Source: an uncultured Blastocatellia bacterium
GTDB taxonomy: Bacteria; Acidobacteriota; Blastocatellia; Pyrinomonadales; Pyrinomonadaceae
Direction of reading: 5' to 3'
Length of the DNA: 53,657 nt
NCBI GenBank assembly: GCA_946480785.1
Contig: CAMLLD010000044.1
Coordinates: 1 to 53,657, forward strand
Below are positions 35,743 through 43,214 of this stretch, one piece after another. How positions within the stretch are numbered: the first letter of the stretch is position 1; every line of letters begins with the position of its first letter. Made by a program: the position numbers and the translations under genes. The notes below the pieces were generated by a model. The model searched no databases. It saw only the letters and a program-made list of their open reading frames with translations, and had not been told where the DNA came from.

Positions 35743-36782
35743 GCGATTACTTAACCAATGTGGCGGCCAGGAGTCTGAATTCCACTCCAGCGATTCAGCC
35801 CCGGTTGATGTCGTTATTCGAACCGTTGAGTGGGCTTGGACCAATATTTCCCACGCCCGCACCAGCCGGTGAACAGTTCGAGAACGTCGCCGAGCATCAT
35901 GATTCAAAGGCCACTCGGATACTTGCTCCAATTTCAGACCATGAGAGCGAACCGTCTCCAATGGACCTGGTGACGACTAAGCGTACCGACCATGAAAAAT
36001 CAACACACACTGACGTCGACCATCAAGTCGAGCAAGCCGAGCGAGTCGAGCAACTCTCAACAGAAGCACAGCCGTTGACTTTGTTATCGCTGATCGACGA
36101 GCGTGGTGAGACTGACACGTCTCAACGCGATGATGGCAGCCAGGCGAAAAAGATCTTGCCGGCAATCCCAACTGAAGTGGGTGTCAGGCGCCCTGAGAAA
36201 ACTGCACTTCTATCGCCAGCTTCATCAGCGATAAGCGCAAAAACCGTCGTCCCTATCAGTGATCTTCACCAAAGTCGGGAGACTTCCTATCCCGAGCATT
36301 CAGACGCTATTGAAAACGTCATCGCTGCCGCGAGCAGGACAATCGGGATGACACAACCAGAAAACGCAGACAACCAAACCGATGGAAATGTAGAACATCG
36401 CGCCGAGCCGATTCACCACCACATCGTTTCGCCATCACCAACTTTGGTGGTGCCGCGCGCGGTGATCGAAACTATTCGATCTGAGAGAGTCTCGCAGCCG
36501 TTGACCAAAACGCTCGAAACTACTCTGCTCCAGGACACAGACACGCGCAAGCCGATCGTCGAGATTAACTCTCGTAGAGTTTCCCGAATTGAGGCGCCTC
36601 GTAACGCCGTAGAGCCCGCGCGTCCCGAGTCTCAACCAACCGTCAATGTAACCATCGGCCGTGTCGAAGTCCGCGCTTCGCTTCCGGCGTCCTCACGATC
36701 GAGTGCCCAAAATTCCGAGTCGCCGAAACTGATGGGTCTTAGCGAGTATCTGCGCCAGCGTGCTCGAGGAGGTAAGGAATGA
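35739..36782 (+). CDS. Disordered eCIS-associated protein with conserved C-terminus
   Basis: The protein has 347 residues. Most is low-complexity and polar, rich in Ser, Thr, Glu and Gln, with no clear domain. The only ordered-looking parts are the N-terminal 30 residues and the end, where VNVTIGRVEVRASLPAS and LMGLSEYLRQRARGG recur in eCIS genes at this position. It overlaps its neighbours at both ends by four bases, so it is made in step with them. I infer a linker or anchoring role. Its length and composition are what usually vary between clusters. Confidence 0.7.
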   Translation: MSDYLTNVAARSLNSTPAIQPRLMSLFEPLSGLGPIFPTPAPAGEQFENVAEHHDSKATRILAPISDHESEPSPMDLVTTKRTDHEKSTHTDVDHQVEQAERVEQLSTEAQPLTLLSLIDERGETDTSQRDDGSQAKKILPAIPTEVGVRRPEKTALLSPASSAISAKTVVPISDLHQSRETSYPEHSDAIENVIAAASRTIGMTQPENADNQTDGNVEHRAEPIHHHIVSPSPTLVVPRAVIETIRSERVSQPLTKTLETTLLQDTDTRKPIVEINSRRVSRIEAPRNAVEPARPESQPTVNVTIGRVEVRASLPASSRSSAQNSESPKLMGLSEYLRQRARGGKE

Positions 36783-38038
36783 GTAATTCGCTGGCTATCG
36801 CCGCAGTGACGGCGACGCTGCGCAATCTGATCAAGGCAGGTATCGACAACGACGTGCCGGGCGCACTAGTAACCACACAGCCGCTCGACGAGGTGAAGAC
36901 TCCCGGCGATCTGATCAATGTCTTTCTCTATCAAACGACGATCGATGCAGCTTGGAGCAACAGAGATGTAGGGCGCCAAACAAAACCGGGCGAGACCGGA
37001 CAACCCGCCCTTGCTTTGAATCTGTTTTATTTACTCACGGCCTATGGGAAGAACAATGCTGCGCCGGATTTGCCGGACCTCACCAGTCATCGATTGCTGG
37101 GGCGGGCGATGAGAGTTTTGCACGATCACCCGGTGCTGAGCTTCGCGGAAATCGAGAGCGCGCTTTCGGGAAACGATCTCCACGAACAAATCGAGCGTGT
37201 GCGTATTACCCATCAGCCGATGACTTTGGATGAGATGTCAAAACTTTGGACCGCCTTCCAGGCCAAGTATCGAATCTCGACTGCTTATGAGGTCTCCGTC
37301 GTGCTGATAGATAGCCAACGACCAGCAACCACTCCCCTGCCGGTACTCAAGCGCGGCGAACTAGATCAGGGCGTCGACGCGCAGGCAAATCTGATTGCAC
37401 CTTTTCCGACCCTTACCGAAATGAGCTTGCCGCTCGAGAATCAACCGAGCGCTCTGTTGGGAAATGAGCTTGCCCTGCGAGGTCATCATCTGGATGGTGA
37501 CAGCTTGACCGTACGCTTTTTCAATCCGCGCCTGGGCCAACCGATCGAGATTGGACCATTAGCGCCGGCTCCGTCCACGGAGTTGGCGGATATTAGAGTG
37601 ACGCTGCCCGATGATGCCGTCAGTAGAGCAGCGTGGGTGACTGGTCATTACACAGTCAGCATCGTGGTAACGAGAAGTAGCAGCCCGACAAACAACGTGA
37701 GGACCACGAATGAACTCTCGTTCGCACTCGCGCCGCAGATTCTAAGCGGCTTGCCGCTGACCCGCGCCGCCGCAGCCGGCGATTTCGCATTAACGCTGAC
37801 TTGCAGCCCCGACGTTCTACCTGAACAGCGCGCTTTCCTGCTTTTTGGCGCCGATGAAATCCCCGCCGACGCGCACGTTACGAAAACCAACACGCTCACT
37901 TTTCAAATTCCCATCAACGACGCGTCAAAAGGCGAGCACTTTATTCGCCTGCGTGTGGATGGAGTGGACAGTCTGCTCGTTAAGTACGATCAGACGCCGC
38001 TCACTTTTGATAACAATCAGAAGGTGACGATCACATGA
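36779..38038 (+). CDS. DUF4255 tail terminator (Afp16/Pvc16-like) with Ig-like C-terminus
   Basis: The protein has 419 residues. The N-terminal DUF4255 covers about 1-185 (AIAAVTATLRNLIKAGI; PGDLINVFLYQTTIDAAWSN; TAYGKNNAAPDLTSHRLLG-like region; RVLHDHPVLSFAEIE). Members of this family cap the distal end of the sheath and tube in Afp and PVC and set particle length. The remainder (about 200-415) is a pair of beta domains, IPT/Ig-like (LGNELALRGHHLDGDSLTVR), an addition seen in some eCIS terminators. It is coupled to both neighbours by ATGA overlaps. Confidence 0.88.
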   Translation: MSNSLAIAAVTATLRNLIKAGIDNDVPGALVTTQPLDEVKTPGDLINVFLYQTTIDAAWSNRDVGRQTKPGETGQPALALNLFYLLTAYGKNNAAPDLPDLTSHRLLGRAMRVLHDHPVLSFAEIESALSGNDLHEQIERVRITHQPMTLDEMSKLWTAFQAKYRISTAYEVSVVLIDSQRPATTPLPVLKRGELDQGVDAQANLIAPFPTLTEMSLPLENQPSALLGNELALRGHHLDGDSLTVRFFNPRLGQPIEIGPLAPAPSTELADIRVTLPDDAVSRAAWVTGHYTVSIVVTRSSSPTNNVRTTNELSFALAPQILSGLPLTRAAAAGDFALTLTCSPDVLPEQRAFLLFGADEIPADAHVTKTNTLTFQIPINDASKGEHFIRLRVDGVDSLLVKYDQTPLTFDNNQKVTIT

Positions 38039-40068
38039 CCGAGCTCGCGCAGTGGCAAAAAGGAAACGAAGAATATCTCGTCGCCGCACTGGCCTGGTTG
38101 CGTCTGCGTTTGACTCTGCGATCGAGCCAAGGGGGTCCCGTTGACGTGGTAACCGAACAACAGGAAAAGCTGGCTAGAGAGCAGATGGCTGTCCTGGGAA
38201 AAATGGAGCCGCCGCCCTTGTTGATAATAGCCGCACAACAGTTTGGCCTTTCGCAGTTCGAGCAGGAAGTGCTGCTGTTGTGCGCGGCGATGGAACTCGA
38301 CACCCGGATCGCGGCGCAGTGCGCGATTTTCCAAGGCGATCCAAACAAGGCGTATCCGACTTTCGCGCTGGCGCTTTCCATTTTTGACGAACCTGCCTGG
38401 GACGCACTCTCCCCCGAACGCCCCTTGCGCTATTGGCGACTTATTGAAATCAACCAACCCGGCGCCCAACCACTTACCACCAGCGCGATTCGAGCTGATG
38501 AGCGTCTGGTCAACTATATAAAAGGACTCAACTACCTCGACGATCGTCTCTCTTCACTGTTGTTTCCGGTCAGGACCGAAGCAGACCTGTCCGGGTTACC
38601 GCCTTCACAGGAAGAGATGGTCCAATCGATCATTTTCAATCTGAAGCACGTAGGACCAGGCGCCAACTTTCCGACTCTTCATCTGCTCGGTGCTGATGAG
38701 AGCAGTAAGCGATTGATCGCCGCGCGGGCTGCTGATCTATTAAACATTCATCTCTATCGCCTGCCTGCCCAGTTGTTGCCTTCGCACGCAGCCGATCTGG
38801 AAACGCTGGCCAGGTTGTGGCAACGTGAAAGCATTCTGCTTCCCGTCGCGCTCTATCTCGACGGACATAACACCGGCGGTGTAGTCCAGGAGAGTCCGGC
38901 TGTTGTTCCCCCTATCAATCGTTTTCTCACGCGTACGGGCGGTGTTGTGTTTCTCAGTACTCAAGACCGCGGTCCGTCCTTGAGTGAAACAGTAATCACG
39001 GTTGAAGTAGAAAAGCCGACGCCAGCCGAGCAGCGAACGACCTGGGCAGCGGCCCTGGGCCAGATCGCGAATGAAGACGATCCCGCTCGGCTCGCCGGTC
39101 AATTCAATCTGAATGTGACTACGATCAGACAAATTGCCGGCAAAATTAATCCCACCAGCGATAAGACTGAAATCAGCCGGCAACTTTGGAATGCTTGTCG
39201 CTCCAGCACGCGGCCTCAGTTGGACAACCTGGCCCAGCGCCTCATCCCGAAGGCCACCCTCGAAGACGTTGTGGTCCCGGAAGCGGAAGCGGAGTTGCTC
39301 CGGCAAATCTCGCATCAGGTGGGCCGGCGCGCCCAGGTGTATGAGGATTGGGGATTTGCCGGCAAGATGAATCGCGGTCTCGGCATCAGCGTGCTTTTCG
39401 CGGGCGATAGCGGCACCGGGAAAACGATGGCGGCCGAGGGCCTCGCCAACAAGCTGCAGCTCGATCTCTATCGGATCGATCTTTCAGCGGTGGTGAGCAA
39501 ATACATTGGCGAGACCGAGAAGAATCTGCGCCGGGTTTTCGATGCGGCCGAAGATGGCGGCGCGATTCTGTTCTTTGACGAGGCCGATGCTCTCTTTGGC
39601 AGACGCAGCGAAGTGAAAGATAGCCACGACCGTTACGCTAATATCGAGATCAATTATCTCTTGCAGCGAATCGAAGCGTATCGCGGCTTAGCGATCCTCG
39701 CGACGAATATGAAGAGCGCGCTCGATACAGCCTTCCTTCGCCGGCTGCGTTTCATCGTCGACTTTCCGTATCCCGGAGCTGCAGAGCGCAAGGAGATCTG
39801 GAAAGGAATCTTTCCCGAGCAAACAAAAACTGAGAACCTCGATTTAGACCGCCTGGCCCGCCTGGACCTAACCGGTGGCAACATTCACAGCGTGGCCCTT
39901 AACGCAGCCTTCCTGGCTGCACAAACAAACTCGCCGATCACCATGTCGTTGCTCTTGCAAGCGGCGCGCACAGAGTTTCGCAAGTTGGGTCGCTTCATCA
40001 ATGAGGCCGACTTTGTGTGGAAAGAATCACTAACAGGAATTAAGCCGATCATGGAGGCGGTAGCATGA
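38035..40068 (+). CDS. eCIS AAA+ ATPase (Afp15/Pvc15-like)
   Basis: The protein has 677 residues. The N-terminal half (about 1-400) is a helical, degenerate AAA-like region. The C-terminal AAA module has Walker A GDSGTGKTMAAEG near 455-467, Walker B ILFFDEADALFGRRSE near 511-526, and the sensor/Arg-finger part IEAYRGLAILATNMKSALD and RRLRFIVDFPYPGA. An AAA ATPase is a defining member of Afp/PVC-type clusters. It is thought to load cargo or help assembly, in contrast to the disassembly ClpV of type VI systems. Confidence 0.93.
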   Translation: MTELAQWQKGNEEYLVAALAWLRLRLTLRSSQGGPVDVVTEQQEKLAREQMAVLGKMEPPPLLIIAAQQFGLSQFEQEVLLLCAAMELDTRIAAQCAIFQGDPNKAYPTFALALSIFDEPAWDALSPERPLRYWRLIEINQPGAQPLTTSAIRADERLVNYIKGLNYLDDRLSSLLFPVRTEADLSGLPPSQEEMVQSIIFNLKHVGPGANFPTLHLLGADESSKRLIAARAADLLNIHLYRLPAQLLPSHAADLETLARLWQRESILLPVALYLDGHNTGGVVQESPAVVPPINRFLTRTGGVVFLSTQDRGPSLSETVITVEVEKPTPAEQRTTWAAALGQIANEDDPARLAGQFNLNVTTIRQIAGKINPTSDKTEISRQLWNACRSSTRPQLDNLAQRLIPKATLEDVVVPEAEAELLRQISHQVGRRAQVYEDWGFAGKMNRGLGISVLFAGDSGTGKTMAAEGLANKLQLDLYRIDLSAVVSKYIGETEKNLRRVFDAAEDGGAILFFDEADALFGRRSEVKDSHDRYANIEINYLLQRIEAYRGLAILATNMKSALDTAFLRRLRFIVDFPYPGAAERKEIWKGIFPEQTKTENLDLDRLARLDLTGGNIHSVALNAAFLAAQTNSPITMSLLLQAARTEFRKLGRFINEADFVWKESLTGIKPIMEAVA

Positions 40069-40361
40069 ACATCAATCTCCACATCGAACGATTGGTGCTC
40101 GACGATCTGGTCCTTGAGCGTCATCAAACTCTGTTAGTCAAAGCTTCCGTTGAGGCGGAGCTAAGTCGATTGCTTACGGCTGCTGATGGAGCAAAAGGTC
40201 TCACGTCCGGGAGAAGAATGGCCTCCGCCGCGGCACCCGCCATTCACGTCACGCGTGACGGCAACCCCACTCATTTGGGCCAACAGATCGGACGCGCGGT
40301 CCATCAGGCTCTTGGCGATCAACCACGAAGCTACAATGCAGCACAAAATCATCACGAGTGA
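40065..40361 (+). CDS. Small eCIS-cluster protein of unknown function
   Basis: The protein has 98 residues. The N-terminus (INLHIERLVLDDL) is a short beta hairpin followed by a helix (LLVKASVEAELSRLL). The C-terminus includes PTHLGQQIGRAVHQALG. Small proteins of this shape with the opening HIERLVLDG/D-like block follow the AAA ATPase in other eCIS clusters. It overlaps the ATPase gene by four bases, so it is translated in step. The role is unknown. Confidence 0.7.
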   Translation: MNINLHIERLVLDDLVLERHQTLLVKASVEAELSRLLTAADGAKGLTSGRRMASAAAPAIHVTRDGNPTHLGQQIGRAVHQALGDQPRSYNAAQNHHE

Positions 40362-40575
40362 AGTAGCGAATCCGGCACCGCTCTCCGCCGGCACTTTGCA
40401 GCGTAACTGTGCTTGTGGGCAACACAAGATCGCCCGTGAATGTGACGCGTGCGGCTGCAATCAGGAATACCGTTGCGGCGGAAACGTTATCGGCCGCCAC
40501 ACGATTACAAGAACCTATACCAAGAGTGTCTACAACCGACAGAATGTAACTCTTCTGGACGTTACCAAGACCTGA
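40336..40575 (+). CDS. Truncated orphan carrying only the DUF4157-type zinc tag
   Basis: The protein has 79 residues. Residues about 16-34 read LSAGTLQRNCACGQH and then a CDAC, which is the same Cys/His tag as in the three larger genes that follow. After the tag the sequence becomes unrelated (RCGGNVIGRHTITRTYTKS), with no DUF4157 domain, and stops. It overlaps the preceding small gene by 26 bases and ends just before the next tagged gene. It is either a free-standing tag protein or the front of a decayed cargo gene. The second is more likely. Confidence 0.55.
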   Translation: MQHKIITSEVANPAPLSAGTLQRNCACGQHKIARECDACGCNQEYRCGGNVIGRHTITRTYTKSVYNRQNVTLLDVTKT

Positions 40576-40597
40576 TGAAGTGAGCCAAAGGTTGAAA

Positions 40598-42025
40598 ATG
40601 AGCCTTGAGACAACAGTCGGAAAGTCGGCCTCAGCCTTATCGTTCAGTGGCCTCTTGCAGCGCAAGTGTGACTGCGGGCAGCACACATCCGGAGGCAAGT
40701 GTAGTGCGTGCAGCCAGCGAGCCCATGACACCTTGCAACGCTCAGCCGTAGGTGGTCATGAGGGTGAGAGATCTGACAACACTGTACCGCCGATAGTTCA
40801 CGAAGTGCTGCAATCGCCGGGTCAAAGGCTTGACACCCAGACGCGCTCTCTCTCGGAAACGCGCTTTGGACATGATTTCAGCCGCGTGCGAATTCATTCC
40901 GACGCGCGGGCCGCCGCATCAGCGCCGCCGATTATCCAGCGCGCTCCGGCAGGCGGCACGCTTTCTTCAGGAATAACGATCGGCGATATAGACATCAAGT
41001 CAAACGATCCAAATTGTGAATATCAAAAAGGTGAAGTAGCGAGGTCTGATGCGCCGCAGGGGATTTTAGAGAACGATATCGAGAAAGGAGAATTCCTGGG
41101 AATCGCTCCCCCCGAGGCGGTAGTGATTGCGGATTTCAAGGTGGGTGAGGGACAGCTTAGACCATCGACTGCCAGCGATCTAAAGAAGTTTTGGCTTCCC
41201 ACATTCAATAAGAGCGCCGCGGGTTCGCTGGAAATCGCGGGGTTCACCGATTGTACGGGTTGGGAAAAACACAACCAGGTACTTCGTGAACAGCGGGCCC
41301 AGGCCGTGGCTCGGTTTCTGCCCGGCATGTGGATAAAGTCGGTTCCGTTAGGAGAGTATCCCGTTCCAAATACATCGGAGCGCGGGCGGGCGCTCAATCG
41401 CTCCGTAATTATCACGAACAAGAAACCCCCTCCTCATCCAGAGCCACAGCACGAGGTGAACATCAAGCTGGAGGAACCAGACACGTTGAACTGCTCGCAG
41501 GACCAACGCAGGCAGCTCGCGATCGCTTTTCCGGTAGCGAAGCTCATGGCCCAACGAGCCCAAGCCGCACTCTCCAACCCAGACAAAGGGCCGGTCACAG
41601 AGTTCCTGCTTCATCGGCACTTCGGCGCCGAAGCCATGTCCCACCTCCCTGAGATCCGGGCCGGGTTCTCAAAGATACTGAGTAATTGGAAGGATTGGGA
41701 CTCGCGCTTTGACTGCGAGAGTCAGACAGAGGGTGGATGTCCTCATGAAAATGGAATCGTCTTGGCGTACGTCAATACTAAAGGCGGGTCTTCTTACGGC
41801 ACCGTCCACGTCTGCGCCGAAGCATTCAATAAGCCTTCGGACATGCAGAGACTATCAGCAGCGCTACTCCACGAATTGAGTCATCGCCTGGATAACACCA
41901 GCGACAAAATGTACTGCGGCTTCGAAGGCCAAGGGCAATGCTCGTCATTAGACACGACGACCGCCATCGACAACGCCGACTCCTTCGCGCAGTTCGCCCG
42001 TGAGATTTTCAACGCATCGCTGTGA
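40598..42025 (+). CDS. Candidate eCIS cargo: zinc tag, partial DUF4157, OmpA-like and M35-type metalloprotease
   Basis: I use the ATG at 40598 (a GTG at 40580 is also in frame), giving 475 residues. The tag LLQRKCDCGQHTSGGKCSAC is at about 19-38. The first half of DUF4157 follows (VPPIVHEVLQSPGQRLDTQT; RFGHDFSRVRIHSDA), but it stops before the usual HELTH part. The middle (about 185-285) is OmpA-like (AGSLEIAGFTDCTGWEKHNQ; REQRAQAVARFL). The C-terminus has HELSH at 425-429, NTSDKMYCG with Asp436, and NADSFAQFA near 459-467. Those three motifs fit the aspzincin (M35) active site. I infer a toxin or protease cargo for the injection system. Confidence 0.82.
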   Translation: MSLETTVGKSASALSFSGLLQRKCDCGQHTSGGKCSACSQRAHDTLQRSAVGGHEGERSDNTVPPIVHEVLQSPGQRLDTQTRSLSETRFGHDFSRVRIHSDARAAASAPPIIQRAPAGGTLSSGITIGDIDIKSNDPNCEYQKGEVARSDAPQGILENDIEKGEFLGIAPPEAVVIADFKVGEGQLRPSTASDLKKFWLPTFNKSAAGSLEIAGFTDCTGWEKHNQVLREQRAQAVARFLPGMWIKSVPLGEYPVPNTSERGRALNRSVIITNKKPPPHPEPQHEVNIKLEEPDTLNCSQDQRRQLAIAFPVAKLMAQRAQAALSNPDKGPVTEFLLHRHFGAEAMSHLPEIRAGFSKILSNWKDWDSRFDCESQTEGGCPHENGIVLAYVNTKGGSSYGTVHVCAEAFNKPSDMQRLSAALLHELSHRLDNTSDKMYCGFEGQGQCSSLDTTTAIDNADSFAQFAREIFNASL

Positions 42026-42035
42026 GATCGATCCA

Positions 42036-43199
42036 ATGAATTCAGAATTGCAAGCACAAACAAAGACTGCTACGTCATCACTTGTTCCTGCGCGCGGAGA
42101 ACTCTTGCAACGTAAGTGTGACTGCGGCCAGCACACGATCGCAGGCGGTGAGTGTTCAGGCTGTAACAAGAAACGCGAGGGCACGATTCAGCGTGCCGCT
42201 CTCAGTCATCTGCCGGTCAATGCTCACGACAATGCGGTACCACCAATCGTCAACGACGTGTTGCGATCGTCTGGCCAGCCACTCGATGCAGAAACGCGAG
42301 GTTTTATGGAGTCCCGTTTCGGGCACGACTTCAGCCGCGTGCGCGTGCACACGGACTCGCAGGCGGCAGAGTCTGCTAGTGCGGTGAACGCACGAGCGTA
42401 CACAGTAGGACAAGACGTAGTATTCGGCAGCCAACAATACGCGCCGACAACGAACGAAGGACAATTGCTGTTGGCGCACGAGCTGGTCCATGTGGTTCAG
42501 CAGGCAACGTCCGCCTCTGGCCCACCCGTAGCTGTGAGTGATCCGAGCGACAAAGCCGAACAAAATGCCGAGGTTTTATCCCGGCAGGTAATAGCGGCTG
42601 GTATCGCTCAACAACCGATCGCCACGAGCCGATCGTCGACCTTGCATCGCCTTCCTTTCGGCATCCAGCTTCCGACTGGCCTACGCGCGTTAGATCCGGT
42701 TGAGGAAACAATGGCCCGCGGTGTTTACGGCGGCAGCCTCAACTATGGACAAATTCTTCTGAGTGATGCATTAGGTGGCGGCGGTCGTCCTTTCACTCTG
42801 TATGTTCCGTCGCTGCTCCCCTTCACTTCCGGAGTCACCGTCATCAACATTGGACCAGGTCCATATGCGACGCCCGGCTCAGACCGTAACCTATTAATCC
42901 ATGAACTTGCCCACTCGTGGCAATCTCAACACCATCCTAACCCGGCGCAATACATGGTGAATTCCCTCGCGAGCCAAGCCGCCGCGGGAGCGGCTGGAGG
43001 TAGTGCTTACTGTTACATCCCCGGCAGATGGTTTGGTTTGTATGGAGCCGAGCAAATTGCACAGCAGGTGGAGAATGGCGAATCTAACATCGTCAGTCAC
43101 GTGGCGGCAGCCGGTCCTGGTGGAACGGATTTCGCGAACGTTATAAGTCTGCAATTGCCTCACTGGGAGACTCGAGGGGCGCCGGGTGTGAGGTGTTAG
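42036..43199 (+). CDS. Candidate eCIS cargo: zinc tag, DUF4157 and second HExxH domain
   Basis: The ATG at 42036 (MNSELQAQTK) is chosen because the next cargo gene begins in the same way. This gives 387 residues. The tag has C28, C30, H33, C40 and C43. DUF4157 covers about 67-160, ending in LLAHELVHVVQQ with H148, E149 and H152. A Pro/Ser linker follows. The C-terminal domain (about 215-387) has LLIHELAHSWQSQHH at about 286-300 and a Glu in LYGAEQIAQQVE about 50 residues later, the spacing of a gluzincin-like site. It is possibly a second peptidase unit. DUF4157 itself may be a processing or delivery module. Confidence 0.8.
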   Translation: MNSELQAQTKTATSSLVPARGELLQRKCDCGQHTIAGGECSGCNKKREGTIQRAALSHLPVNAHDNAVPPIVNDVLRSSGQPLDAETRGFMESRFGHDFSRVRVHTDSQAAESASAVNARAYTVGQDVVFGSQQYAPTTNEGQLLLAHELVHVVQQATSASGPPVAVSDPSDKAEQNAEVLSRQVIAAGIAQQPIATSRSSTLHRLPFGIQLPTGLRALDPVEETMARGVYGGSLNYGQILLSDALGGGGRPFTLYVPSLLPFTSGVTVINIGPGPYATPGSDRNLLIHELAHSWQSQHHPNPAQYMVNSLASQAAAGAAGGSAYCYIPGRWFGLYGAEQIAQQVENGESNIVSHVAAAGPGGTDFANVISLQLPHWETRGAPGVRC

Positions 43200-43214
43200 A
43201 GAAGGATTGATCCA

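Noticed and set aside
42480..42520. DUF4157 HELVH taken as proof of protease activity
   Set aside because: The motif is present, but the family's catalytic activity is not something I can confirm from sequence. It may be a carrier or structural zinc module.
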